In this document: positions 54,362 to 63,438 of the stretch, in pieces | Layout: each line of letters starts with the position of its first letter | Numbering within the stretch: position 1 is the first letter of the stretch | Assembly (NCBI RefSeq): GCF_900007165.1 | Contig: NZ_CYGY02000063.1 | Location: 28,883 to 92,882, forward strand | Origin: Paraburkholderia piptadeniae | Lineage (GTDB): Bacteria > Pseudomonadota > Gammaproteobacteria > Burkholderiales > Burkholderiaceae | Direction: 5' to 3' | DNA length: 64,000 nucleotides | Program-made: the position numbers and the translations under genes | The notes under the pieces: model-generated | The model's database searches: none | Seen by the model: the letters and a program-made list of their open reading frames with translations, nothing else | Told to the model about the DNA's origin: nothing

Positions 54362-55672
54362 CTAGCGGCCGTCGTCGTCGCGCGTGTCGGCGGGGCGCTC
54401 CCGGAAGCGCCACAGCGCGAGCATGCTGACGGCGCCGCATGCGAGCACGTACCACGCGGGCGACATCGGATCGCCGGTGCGATGGAGCAGCCACGTCACG
54501 TTGAATTGCGCGAAGCCACCGAAAACCGTCACGCCGACGCTGTAGATCGTCGCGAGCGCGGTAGCGCGCACGTGCTGCGGGAACGCTTCCATGATCAGCA
54601 GCAGGAACGCGGAGCTGCCGGCGGTGGCGAAGGCCATCACGACGATGACGATCGCCACCATCAATTCGACCGACGGCGCGGCGATCAGCAGCCGGAACGC
54701 CGGATACACGCAGGCGAGCGACACCAGCCACGTGACGGCAATCATAGGCTTGCGGCGCGGCAGACGATCAATGATCCACCGCCCCGAGACGAGCGCGGCG
54801 ACGATCATCGACAGCCCCGACGCGCAGCCGGCGAGCAGCGAGGTCGCCATCGGCAGGTGCAGCGTGCGCACCGCATACGCGGGCATGTAGAACACGAAGA
54901 TGTACAGCGTCGACGTGCAGCCGACGCTCAGCAGCGTGCCCAGTACGACACGGCCGAGATAGTGCGTGAATACCTCGCGGACCGCGCTGCCGCGCGCCGA
55001 CGTGTGGGTTTCGTCAAGGTGCCGGCGGATGTAGAAGCCGACCGGGCCGAGCAGCAGGCCGAGCAGGAACGGTATGCGCCAGCCCCAGCTTTCGAGCGCG
55101 TCGGCCGACAGCACGGCCGACAGCAGCGCGCCGCAGAGCGCGCCGAGCAGTGCCGCGACGCCTTGGCTGATCACCTGCCAGCTCACCATGAAGCCGCGGC
55201 CCGACAGTGGGCCCGATTCCATCAGCAGCGTCGTCGACGCACCGACCTCGCCGCCGGCCGACAGGCCCTGCAGCAGCCGGCCGATCACGACCAACACCGG
55301 CGCGACGACGCCGATGCGCGCATAGGACGGCGTCAGTGCAATGATCGCTGTGCCCGCGATCATCAGCTGGATCGTCAGCGTCAGCGCCGCGCGCCGGCCT
55401 GCACGATCTGCGTAGTTGCCGATCAGGATGCCGCCGAGCGGGCGCATCACGAAGCCGACGCCGAACGTCGCCATCGCGAGCAGCAGCGGCCCGACGCCCG
55501 AATCGACCGGAAAGAAAGTCTTGCCGATCAGCGCGGCGAAGTAGCTGAACACTGTGAAGTCGAACATCTCGAGCGCGTTGCCGGCCGAGGTGGCGATGAT
55601 TGTCCGTGTCTGCACAGAACGGCGGCGCGGGGCCGACGGCGCGTCGGCGAGCGACGTGGCGGCGTCTTGCAT
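54362..55672 (-). CDS. MFS transporter, metabolite:proton symporter type
   Basis: This protein of about 436 residues has twelve membrane segments. It belongs to the ProP/KgtP/shikimate-type branch of the major facilitator superfamily: ATSAGNALEMFDFTVFSYFA at the start, RPLGGILIGNYADRAGRR in the loop between helices 2 and 3, and LLQGLSAGGEVGASTTLLME. I prefer the ATG at 55672 (GGAGACATCCCCG upstream). Two further in-frame ATGs upstream come from a duplicated TTCCTATGGAGACA segment. It probably imports the organic-acid or acyl-amino-acid substrate of the neighbouring hydrolase. Confidence 0.9.
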   Translation of the reverse strand: MQDAATSLADAPSAPRRRSVQTRTIIATSAGNALEMFDFTVFSYFAALIGKTFFPVDSGVGPLLLAMATFGVGFVMRPLGGILIGNYADRAGRRAALTLTIQLMIAGTAIIALTPSYARIGVVAPVLVVIGRLLQGLSAGGEVGASTTLLMESGPLSGRGFMVSWQVISQGVAALLGALCGALLSAVLSADALESWGWRIPFLLGLLLGPVGFYIRRHLDETHTSARGSAVREVFTHYLGRVVLGTLLSVGCTSTLYIFVFYMPAYAVRTLHLPMATSLLAGCASGLSMIVAALVSGRWIIDRLPRRKPMIAVTWLVSLACVYPAFRLLIAAPSVELMVAIVIVVMAFATAGSSAFLLLIMEAFPQHVRATALATIYSVGVTVFGGFAQFNVTWLLHRTGDPMSPAWYVLACGAVSMLALWRFRERPADTRDDDGR

Positions 55673-55836
55673 CGGGGATGTCTCCATAGGAATGGGTGTC
55701 TCCATAGGAAATGGGGTGTCCTGAGAGTTGGCTGGATGTTAAGTCCGGGGAAAACATCCAGATACGCGCAAGTTTTTATCCTGATAACATTTGTTTATCC
55801 CCCCCAATCCGTCGCTCGCCCCCAGCCATTCGTCGC

Positions 55837-56784
55837 ATGAAACTTCACCAGCTTCGCGCGCTCGTGGCCGTCGCCCGCTCAGGCAGTATCCACGAGGCCG
55901 CCCGCACGCTGCACCTGACGCAGCCGGCCGTCACACGTTCGCTGCGCGATCTCGAGGACGAACTCGGACTGATGCTGGTCGTGCGCAGTTCGTCGGGCGT
56001 CACGTTGACCGACGCGGGGCGGGCGATGCTGCAGCGGGCCAAACTGGTCGTCAACGAGGTCGCGCGCACCGAGGAGGAGATGGCGCAGTTGCGCGACAAC
56101 CAGCAGGGCCGGCTCGCGATCGGCATGACGCCGCTCGCGGGCATCACGGTGCTGCCGGCCGCGTACAACCGCTTTCGCCGTGCGATGCCGGACGTGCAGC
56201 TCGAGTTCGTCGAAGGCAGTCCGTCGCAGCTCGTCGAGCAGTTGAAGAACGGCGCGCTGGATTTTGCGTTGGGCGCCGGCACGGATGCGCAGGACTTCAC
56301 GTCCGTGCGCTGCGTGCATCTCGAGACGTTTCCAATGTGGTTCGCGGTCAGCCGGAAAGGGAAGCTGGCCGGCGCGAAATCGCTCGCAGACCTGCAGGAC
56401 GCCGAGTGGCTGCATACGGGGCGGTCGGCCGATTTCCGCGTGTTTCTTGAGGAGCTGTTCGAGCGCGCGGGGTTGCCGGCGCCGCGCCGCGTCACGCGCT
56501 GTGCGTCGCAGACGCTGTTCTATGCGCTGGCCGTCAACAGCGACGTGGTAACCGCGTGGACCCAGCTCGCGCTGCGCGGCGACGCATCCGACACGCTGAA
56601 GACGCTCGACCTGGTCGAGCAGCCGGTCGCGAGGAACCTGTACCTGCTGTTTCGCGAAAGCGCGGTGCCGACGTCGTCGGCGGAGTACTTCGTACGCTGT
56701 ATCGACGACGTCGTAGAGGCCGAGCGCGCGCTTGCAGGAACGGCCGGCGGCGGGGCGTCGTCAACATCGTCGCACCGCGCTTGA
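55837..56784 (+). CDS. LysR-family transcriptional regulator
   Basis: The 315-residue protein starts MKLHQLRALVAVARSGSIHE. It has the LysR HTH (AARTLHLTQPAVTRSLRDLE) and a periplasmic-binding-type effector domain (LAIGMTPLAGITVLPAAYNR). It is transcribed divergently from the MFS gene, with a 164-base intergenic region that must contain its operator. By position it probably regulates the transporter-porin-amidohydrolase set, as CbpR/CysB-like and AbgR regulators do. The upstream in-frame extension lies in the promoter region and was not used. Confidence 0.92.
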   Translation: MKLHQLRALVAVARSGSIHEAARTLHLTQPAVTRSLRDLEDELGLMLVVRSSSGVTLTDAGRAMLQRAKLVVNEVARTEEEMAQLRDNQQGRLAIGMTPLAGITVLPAAYNRFRRAMPDVQLEFVEGSPSQLVEQLKNGALDFALGAGTDAQDFTSVRCVHLETFPMWFAVSRKGKLAGAKSLADLQDAEWLHTGRSADFRVFLEELFERAGLPAPRRVTRCASQTLFYALAVNSDVVTAWTQLALRGDASDTLKTLDLVEQPVARNLYLLFRESAVPTSSAEYFVRCIDDVVEAERALAGTAGGGASSTSSHRA

Positions 56785-57236
56785 CGGCGGCGCGCTCGGG
56801 CGCTGCCCGCGCGGCAACGCGCAACGGTCGCGCAACCGTTATCGGTCGCTGGCCGCGCGCGTCATCGCGAGCAGCTCGTCGATGAATGAGCGTGAGCCGA
56901 AATAAATCATGCCGTTCGAACCGGCCTTCACGGGGTAATCGTTCGAATGGTGAAAAATCCGGCGGTTTCTTCCGAAAAGCGCCGATTGCTAAATGACTTA
57001 CAAATCCGTCGACTGCGCAAAAACGCGAGGTCGGTGCGCCTTGCTGCAAGCGGTTTTGCAAACTATCACCGCCAGATTTTGCGCCACGATTACCCCACGT
57101 TAGGCGTGTAGACCTTGCGCAATTCATCGGCGCCTACCTCGGCGAGCAGCAGCGGGTAGGCAGCCTCATGCACTGTACTCATGCAGGCGGTTCAAACGGA
57201 AGTCGCTCGCGGCAAAACTCTCCGAGCATCATCGAC
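56785..57236. other. intergenic stretch with the right MITE copy
   Basis: No gene is supported between the LysR gene and the alcohol dehydrogenase gene. The element at 56932-57096 occupies the middle. GC content drops from the left module to the right operon here. Confidence 0.55.
56932..57096 (-). repeat. MITE-like element, right copy (inverted)
   Basis: This 165-bp copy matches the element at 51413-51583 in reverse complement at about 88 percent (estimated by eye). One tip is GGGGTAATCGTTCGAATGG; the other end reads GCGCCACGATTACCCC, where a few bases of the repeat are lost. Together the two copies bracket the amidohydrolase-porin-transporter-LysR module. Confidence 0.8.
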
Positions 57237-58280
57237 TCATCGCTTCGGCTGCAAAACCACTCGCCCTGCGGCTCGTCCTGACTCCACGAGCGAATGCCCC
57301 AATGCCGCGTCGTCCAATGACAATACTTCACTGATAACCGGCTTGACGAATCCATGATCCATCAACACCAAAGCGTCATCGAGATGATTTCTCGAACTGC
57401 TTGTCACGGATAACATGGACTGGTTGCGCAGGAAGAGCTGCGCCGGATTGAATGGTACGAATTCTCCAGTAACCTGGCCGATCATGACCCAGCGCCCGCC
57501 GTCCGATAAACTTTTTCGCATCGATTCAAATAATGGGCTACCCACGTTGTCTACCACGACGTCGACACCTTTTCCGGAGGTCAAGCGCTTCACTTCGCCT
57601 GAAAAGTCCTGTCCTCGTTCATGCAGCACGATCTCATGTGCCCCCGCCGCCTGGAGCAACGGGACTTTGTGCGGTGAGGTCGTTTGCGCAATCACAAATG
57701 CGCCGGCCATACGTGCAATCTGAATCGCCTGCAATCCCAGCCCACCTCCAGCACCGGTAATCAGCACCGACTCTCCCAGCCTTACGCAACCCACGTCGCG
57801 TATCCCGTTCAGAGCAGTCCCGACAGGGCACGCAGCTACTGCAGCCCAATCGAATGACACCGACTCTGGTATCCGTGCAATCGTGTTGCTTGCGACGGCT
57901 ACATACTCCGCATAACCTCCAACCATGCCCCAGTCGCCAAGAAATTTGTTCTCCGCGCATAGCGCCTCATGCTCGCTGCGGCAGTGTCGGCATTCACCAC
58001 AAATGTGATAGCGCTGGGACGTAGCAACGCGATCGCCAGATTGATAGTTTGTAACACCCTTACCCACCTCAACCACGGTCCCGCTAATTTCATGGCCCGG
58101 AATGCATGGCATCTTCACTCCACGGCGCAAGGTACCATTGCGCACCGCGATGTCGTGAAAGCAGATTCCGCACGACTCAATCTGGATGACGACCTCTCGC
58201 TCGCGGGCCACTGGATCGGGAACCTGCTCCACTTTCATGACCTCTACCCCGCCCGGCTCCCTGACGACGATTGCTTTCAT
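57237..58280 (-). CDS. zinc-binding alcohol dehydrogenase
   Basis: The 347-residue medium-chain dehydrogenase has the catalytic zinc Cys in ESCGICFHDIAV, PCIPGHEISGTVVEVG, four structural-zinc cysteines in ICGECRHCRSEHEALC, and the NAD site LITGAGGGLGLQAIQIARMA. CGICFHD replaces the usual CGxCHxD pattern. GGAAGGAAATCAA precedes the ATG. As the last gene of the CoA-ligase operon it probably oxidises an alcohol or hydroxy-ring intermediate; the substrate is unknown. Confidence 0.93.
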   Translation of the reverse strand: MKAIVVREPGGVEVMKVEQVPDPVAREREVVIQIESCGICFHDIAVRNGTLRRGVKMPCIPGHEISGTVVEVGKGVTNYQSGDRVATSQRYHICGECRHCRSEHEALCAENKFLGDWGMVGGYAEYVAVASNTIARIPESVSFDWAAVAACPVGTALNGIRDVGCVRLGESVLITGAGGGLGLQAIQIARMAGAFVIAQTTSPHKVPLLQAAGAHEIVLHERGQDFSGEVKRLTSGKGVDVVVDNVGSPLFESMRKSLSDGGRWVMIGQVTGEFVPFNPAQLFLRNQSMLSVTSSSRNHLDDALVLMDHGFVKPVISEVLSLDDAALGHSLVESGRAAGRVVLQPKR

Positions 58281-58320
58281 TTGATTTCCTTCCGTAAAAG
58301 AACACTTCTATACCGCACTC

Positions 58321-59376
58321 CTATGCGGCGACTGTCGTTTGAGACACGACGGATGCCGGGGCGCAAGCGTGGACCTGAGCATAATAGCCCTCCGTGTAGA
58401 TGAAGCGTTCGCTGGCCCCCAAGCGTTTTGCAGCCAATGCACATGCGTCGACGAACGTCGGGCTGCCTGCAATAAAGACGCTGTAATTGGAAAGGTCTTT
58501 GAATTGCTTCGGCAGAACGTCTGGAATCCGTCCAGTCAAACCGCCGTGGGTGTCTCGAGTCAGCGTGGGTATGTAACGGAAATTGACATACTTCTTGGTC
58601 CAGTATTCGAACAAACCGCTCTCGTAGAGATCGTCAAGGGTCCTTGCAGAGAACATCAGCGTGACAGGCTGGCGAAATCCGCGCCGGAGAGCCGCGTCGG
58701 CCAGCGACAGAATCGGTGCCAAGCCGGAGCCGGCCGCAATGCACAGGACAGGAGTCTCGACCGATGGGTCACCAATAAACGTTCCATAGGGTCCGGATAC
58801 TGAAACTGACTCCCCTACCCTCAATTGATCGTGCGCCCAACTGCTCGCCTTGCCGTCTTCGACACGCGTAATTTGCAAGGTCAGCTCCCCATCCGGTTTT
58901 GGGGCGCTGGCCAAAGAATAGCAGCGCGGAGGAATCCTCCCCTCGGGGTCCCCCAACAGGACGTACTGCCCCGGCCAATAGCGCATCGGGGGGCCGAGCG
59001 GACGTAGTCGAAGTTCGACAATACGCCCAGTGCGCCGAATACGATCGGTCACGACATAAATCTGGTTGGTTTGTGGCGGAAACAGATTCAGTTTGGCTTG
59101 CTCACTACCCCATTCGAGTACAAGCTCATCGGACAAAGGCTTGGCCATGCACATCAGACCGAAGCCCTGCTTCCTGTCTTCCTGGGACAAGGCCATATCG
59201 AGCACGATGCCCTGGTCGAACCGCCCCGACAGAACCTTGACCTTGCAGTCTCCACAAGCACCCGCACGGCAGTTGTTGGGCAACGCATAACCCGCGTTCT
59301 CCAGCGCCATCAATACAGTCTCGCCGGCGCCGCACTTGACCTCGTGGCCGGCAGGATGAAGGCGAATCGTTTTCAT
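58321..59376 (-). CDS. 2Fe-2S / FAD / NAD(P) oxidoreductase
   Basis: The 351-residue protein has an N-terminal plant-type ferredoxin domain with CRAGACGDCKV and the fourth ligand in GLMCMAKP. A ferredoxin-NADP-reductase domain follows, with an FAD site RCYSLASAPKPDGEL and an NAD site LCIAAGSGLAPILSLADAAL. This is the reductase component type used with aromatic-ring oxygenases and related enzymes (phenol hydroxylase, BenC, AscD types). No oxygenase subunit is in the window, so its partner must be elsewhere or beyond the right edge. GGAGTATTCAACGT precedes the ATG. Confidence 0.93.
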   Translation of the reverse strand: MKTIRLHPAGHEVKCGAGETVLMALENAGYALPNNCRAGACGDCKVKVLSGRFDQGIVLDMALSQEDRKQGFGLMCMAKPLSDELVLEWGSEQAKLNLFPPQTNQIYVVTDRIRRTGRIVELRLRPLGPPMRYWPGQYVLLGDPEGRIPPRCYSLASAPKPDGELTLQITRVEDGKASSWAHDQLRVGESVSVSGPYGTFIGDPSVETPVLCIAAGSGLAPILSLADAALRRGFRQPVTLMFSARTLDDLYESGLFEYWTKKYVNFRYIPTLTRDTHGGLTGRIPDVLPKQFKDLSNYSVFIAGSPTFVDACALAAKRLGASERFIYTEGYYAQVHACAPASVVSQTTVAA

Positions 59377-59411
59377 ACGTTGAATACTCCGTTTCTACGA
59401 TCGGGGACTGG

Positions 59412-60740
59412 TCAGGACTTCTGACGCTTGACGACCCGGGTTGCCTTGCCCTCGTATCGCGGCAGTTGGCCTTCCTCGTAGCACTTGACCGTGCAGGTCA
59501 GGCCGAGCCGCGCTCGCAGCAGGCTCTTCAGTTCCCCTTCGAGGCTGGTGGCGCAAAGCGAGGCCTGATTGGCCCGCTCGAAAGCCACTTCAATCTGGTC
59601 CATGCTGCCATCCTGGGAATCGATATAGACCTGCCAGGCTTCCTTGACAGTGCCGTGCTGACTGGCGATGACATCCTCGATTTGCGACGGGAAGACCATG
59701 ACGCCACGCACCTTCATCATGTCATCGGAACGCCCGATGATCCTGCCGACCAGCGGAAAGCCATGGCGGCCGCACGGGCAGCCGTATGGATGGTCGGACA
59801 GTCGGACGAGGTCGCGCGTGCGCCAGCGCACGACCGGCGAGGCCTCCTTGTCCAGCGTCGTCAGCACCAGTTCGCCTACCTCCCCCGGCCCGACCGGTCG
59901 GAAGCTGACAGGGTCGATGATTTCAGTGAGGACCGAATCGTCGTTGATCAGGTGCATCTCGTCGGCGGCATGCGAATGCTCGCACGAGATGCCGACAATC
60001 GGGCCTCCGGCCTCCGTGGAGCCATAGATGTTATGAGCCATGAAACCATCCGGCATCATCGCTTCCATCTGGTCGCGAAAGGCAGTCGAGACCGACTGGC
60101 CTCCGAAAAGGCCGACACGCAGCTTCCAGTCCTTCCGGGGATTAACGCCGACCTTATGCGCATGCGTGATCAGCGTCATTAGCCAGAGCGGCGACATGGT
60201 GGTCGCATCGTAGGCATGGTCGCGAATCCAGGTTGGCATCAGGTCGCTGCGGCCGGGCCCGATCGGAAAGTTAACCGCGCCGTAGGTTTGAATCGCCTCG
60301 TCCATCGACGAGCCCCCCACCCAAAGGCCATAGCCATACCCTTGGTAGACCCGGTCACCCGGCACGATGCCAACTGTCCGGAAAATTCGGCAAAGTTGCT
60401 TAACGACCGTTTCGCGCCAGTCTTTCGCGGTGAAGCCGAACAGGACCGGAAGGCCCGTTGTGCCCGACGTGGCCGTGAAACGCATCACCTTGTCAAGCTC
60501 GACCGTCAGCATCGGAAACGGGTACATCGCTCGCAGATCGATCTTTTCGAGCATCGGGAAGTTGGAGAGCACATCCAGCCCTGTCAAGTCCAAAGCGCTC
60601 ACGCCAGCCGATCTGAAATGTTTCTTCCATACTTCGGAGTGTTGAAGCCTTTCACCCAGGCGGATCAGCTTGCGCGCCTGGATGGCACGAACCTCGTCTC
60701 GGCTCGCAAAGTCTTCGGCAACATGGTTACGCACGCTCAT
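59412..60740 (-). CDS. phenylacetate-CoA-ligase-like enzyme
   Basis: This protein of about 442 residues belongs to the PaaK branch of AMP-forming acyl-CoA ligases. It shows the ATP motif TATSGTTGLPVLFGFTAKDW, YGYGLWVGG, the acyl/AMP-site NIYGSTEAGGPIVGISCE, LVLTTLDKEASPVVRWRTRD and GRSDDMMKVRGVMVFPSQIE. The C-terminal Lys region is YEGKATRVVKR. It probably activates an aromatic or alicyclic carboxylate. The site GGAGGAGACG suits an ATG at 60746 or 60740; I chose 60740. It lies 35 bases before the reductase gene. Confidence 0.93.
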   Translation of the reverse strand: MSVRNHVAEDFASRDEVRAIQARKLIRLGERLQHSEVWKKHFRSAGVSALDLTGLDVLSNFPMLEKIDLRAMYPFPMLTVELDKVMRFTATSGTTGLPVLFGFTAKDWRETVVKQLCRIFRTVGIVPGDRVYQGYGYGLWVGGSSMDEAIQTYGAVNFPIGPGRSDLMPTWIRDHAYDATTMSPLWLMTLITHAHKVGVNPRKDWKLRVGLFGGQSVSTAFRDQMEAMMPDGFMAHNIYGSTEAGGPIVGISCEHSHAADEMHLINDDSVLTEIIDPVSFRPVGPGEVGELVLTTLDKEASPVVRWRTRDLVRLSDHPYGCPCGRHGFPLVGRIIGRSDDMMKVRGVMVFPSQIEDVIASQHGTVKEAWQVYIDSQDGSMDQIEVAFERANQASLCATSLEGELKSLLRARLGLTCTVKCYEEGQLPRYEGKATRVVKRQKS

Positions 60741-60802
60741 ATCCATCGTCTCCTCCATATATTCCTTGTGATGCATACGGTCACCACCGGATTGGTTCGT
60801 GG

Positions 60803-61417
60803 CTACTCACTGCATGTCTTCTGGCTTTTCCACCAATCCGGGTAGACCTCCTTGACGAGTTCACCACTTGCCTTAAGGGCGTGGCAGCCATCTATTTCGA
60901 ACGGTCGCTGTCCGTTGTCGCGCCGCTGCCAGCGCTCCTCGGCTCTGCTCTGGATCACCAACGTCGGGATCAGGTAGAGCATTTCGGTCAAATGGCTGCA
61001 ACCTGCGATACCGCCGAACAATTTGCTGACAGCTGAGCGAAAACCATGCAGGAGATTCAGTCCGACAATCTGACGATAGGAAGCGCCGATCGTGTCGCAA
61101 ATCCCCGGGTACGGCGTCGCAAGCGAGTTGACGACCACGTCGACGATCCGGAAGTCGGCATCGACCGTCGCCCACATCGCCATGTGGTGCATCGGCTGTC
61201 CGCCCAGACGGGTACCCCGGGTCAGCAGAAAATCGTCCGGCTTGCTGTCAATCAGTGTGATCTCGATATCCAGCATTCCATCGTCGCGCTGATAGCCCGC
61301 ACAATCGAAGGAACGGCGATGAAGCAGCTCGCGCGTGAGTTTCACAGTGGGGCCGGCGCTATCGCCACGGTGCTCCTCGTTGGCGGAGATAGCCGGTTGC
61401 GAAATATGCTCAACCAT
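60803..61417 (-). CDS. DUF2889 protein
   Basis: The 204-residue protein matches the DUF2889 pattern: RRSFDCAGYQRDDGMLDIEI with TLIDSKPDDF near the N-terminus, MHHMAMWATVDADFRIVDVV in the middle, and a Cys-containing CSHLTEMLYLIPTLVIQ. The biochemical role of this family is unknown to me. It recurs in operons for CoA-dependent degradation of aromatic compounds, as here between the thiolase and ligase genes. No signal peptide. Confidence 0.85.
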   Translation of the reverse strand: MVEHISQPAISANEEHRGDSAGPTVKLTRELLHRRSFDCAGYQRDDGMLDIEITLIDSKPDDFLLTRGTRLGGQPMHHMAMWATVDADFRIVDVVVNSLATPYPGICDTIGASYRQIVGLNLLHGFRSAVSKLFGGIAGCSHLTEMLYLIPTLVIQSRAEERWQRRDNGQRPFEIDGCHALKASGELVKEVYPDWWKSQKTCSE

Positions 61418-61433
61418 GATGTCACCCGTCTTC

Positions 61434-62618
61434 TCAGGCCGACTGATACAGGGTCACGACGCATGCACCGCCGAGACCCAGGTTATGTTGCAGCGCCGTG
61501 CGCGCCCCCTCGACCTGGCGCGCTCCGGCCCCTCCGCGAAGTTGCCACACGAGTTCGACACATTGCGCTAACCCGGTCGCTCCAAGCGGATGGCCTTTCG
61601 ACAGCAACCCTCCGGATGGGTTGACCACGTAGCGGCCGCCATATGTGTTCTCGCCGTCCCTGATAAACCTCTCGGCCGTACCTGGTGGCGTCAGCCCCAG
61701 GCCTTCGTAAGTAATCAATTCGTTGGCCGTGAAGCAGTCATGCAGTTCAACAACGTCGACGTCCTCCGGACCGATGCCGGATTTTTCGTAAACATCCCTC
61801 GCGGACGAGGCCGTCATGTCGTAGCCGACCACATGGCGCATATCGTGTGACTCGAAGGTGACCGGCGTATCAGTCCTCATCGACTGCGCCTTGATGACTA
61901 CCCGCATATCAAGTCCGTGCTTCCTCGCGAACACGTCAGAGCAAAGGACGGCGGCGGCAGCACCGCACGTCGGCGGACAGCATTGCAGCCGGGTCATTGG
62001 ATGAAAGACCGTCGGTGAAACCATGACCTCTTCCAGAGTGACCTCATCCCGGAAGACCGCATTCGGATTGCGCGCCGCGTGGCGACGGGCCTTCACCGCA
62101 ATCATCGCGAAGGTTTCCGGTGCTATGCCGTATTCCTCCATATAGGCACGACCGGCGCCGCCAAAAAACTGCGCGGCGCGTGGAATGCCGTCCTCGTAGC
62201 CCTGAATCGAGCGCATCCGATCGGCAAACGCGGCGACTGGCGATGGTCGATCCGTGAAGCTGCTTTTTAGCGCACCCGGCGGCATTTGCTCGAAACCGAC
62301 CGCCAACACACATTCGGCCACGCCCGATTCAATGGCCTGGCGCGCCAGGAATATTGCTGACGAGCCGCTCGCGCAATAATTGTTCAGATTGAAGATCGGA
62401 ATGCCGGACAGCCCGACCTTGTACAGCACGGCCTGCCCCGCCGCGGAATCACCGAACACATAGCTGGCGTAGGCCTGCTGGATTGCGCCGTAGGACAGTC
62501 CGGCATCTTTCAGGGCAAGCGTCACGGCACCGGGGCCCATGTCGGTGTAGGGGCGCGCGACGCTCGGCTTCATGAACGGCACCATACCGACGCCGACGAC
62601 GAAGACCTTATTGGTCAT
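61434..62618 (-). CDS. thiolase-family protein (SCP-x/lipid-transfer type)
   Basis: The 394-residue protein is a thiolase with the catalytic Cys in NNYCASGSSAIFLARQ, the His motif PSGGLLSKGHPLGATGLAQC and the second Cys in LGGACVVTLYQS. The start MTNKVFVVGVGMVPFMKP is typical of the SCP-x thiolase subgroup. GGAGATGAAAAG precedes the ATG at 62618. It would cleave a beta-ketoacyl-CoA at the end of ring or side-chain oxidation. The spacing of 25 bases to the hydratase gene fits one operon. Confidence 0.94.
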   Translation of the reverse strand: MTNKVFVVGVGMVPFMKPSVARPYTDMGPGAVTLALKDAGLSYGAIQQAYASYVFGDSAAGQAVLYKVGLSGIPIFNLNNYCASGSSAIFLARQAIESGVAECVLAVGFEQMPPGALKSSFTDRPSPVAAFADRMRSIQGYEDGIPRAAQFFGGAGRAYMEEYGIAPETFAMIAVKARRHAARNPNAVFRDEVTLEEVMVSPTVFHPMTRLQCCPPTCGAAAAVLCSDVFARKHGLDMRVVIKAQSMRTDTPVTFESHDMRHVVGYDMTASSARDVYEKSGIGPEDVDVVELHDCFTANELITYEGLGLTPPGTAERFIRDGENTYGGRYVVNPSGGLLSKGHPLGATGLAQCVELVWQLRGGAGARQVEGARTALQHNLGLGGACVVTLYQSA

Positions 62619-62643
62619 CTTTTCATCTCCTCGACCGCTTGCT

Positions 62644-63438
62644 TCAGCGACCAACGAAGGTGGGTTTGCGCTTTTCCTGGAAAGCCTGAAGGCCTTCCGC
62701 GGCGTCGCGAGTGTGCATCAGCGCGGCCTGAGCAATCGCTTCAAGCTCGACCGTCTGTTCATAGGTATGCCCTTCATCGAGGATTTTCTTGCTTGCCTTG
62801 AATGCTTGCGTTGGACCACTGATGATGGAAGCGAGCAATTTGTTAGAGACGGATTCCAGATCCGGGGCAGCAACGGCGCGATTAACCAGGCCGATCCGAG
62901 CTGCTTCCAGTCCTGAAAACAGCCGGCCGGTGAAAATCAACTCAGCCGCCCGCGCACGGCCGAGGCGTTCACGCAGCTCATAATGCCCGCCCGAATCCAT
63001 GACCAGACCGATATTCCGAAACGGGCTTCCGAGCAAGGCCGTCTCGGCGACATAGGCGATGTCGCAAGAAAGCGCAAGACCAAAGCCAAATCCCAGCGCC
63101 GGGCCTTCGATCTGCGCAACGGTCGGGATTGGGCACTGACGAACGGCGGCCAGCACTGGATTGATCTGGTCTCTCAAGACATGGAGTGTGTCGTCGTTCT
63201 TTGGATCGACATCTGAAAGATCGCGCCCCGCGCAGAAGCTTCCGCCGCTGCCGCGGATAAGAATGGCGCGGCTACCGCTGGAGCGAGCCTCCTTGACCGC
63301 GGCGGCAATCTCCTGCATGCCTTCGATGGTCAAGCTGTTCTTCTTCCGAGGACGATTCATGGTAATGGTGGTCAGCCCAGCATCGTGTACAGCGATGATC
63401 GACTCGCTCTGGGCACCGACTTTTTCGATAGTGGTCAA
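62644..63438 (-). CDS. enoyl-CoA hydratase/isomerase (crotonase family)
   Basis: The 264-residue protein has the crotonase oxyanion motif GSGGSFCAGRDLSD and the core ALGFGFGLALSCDIAYVAET, followed by GSPFRNIGLVMDSGGHYELR. At the second catalytic site the Asp in VMDSGG corresponds to PaaG-type isomerases rather than to the Glu of simple hydratases. The start is TTG at 63438, supported by AAGGAGATAGCCAA, and overlaps the MaoC stop. It acts on enoyl-CoA or ring-derived CoA esters. Confidence 0.93.
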   Translation of the reverse strand: MTTIEKVGAQSESIIAVHDAGLTTITMNRPRKKNSLTIEGMQEIAAAVKEARSSGSRAILIRGSGGSFCAGRDLSDVDPKNDDTLHVLRDQINPVLAAVRQCPIPTVAQIEGPALGFGFGLALSCDIAYVAETALLGSPFRNIGLVMDSGGHYELRERLGRARAAELIFTGRLFSGLEAARIGLVNRAVAAPDLESVSNKLLASIISGPTQAFKASKKILDEGHTYEQTVELEAIAQAALMHTRDAAEGLQAFQEKRKPTFVGR

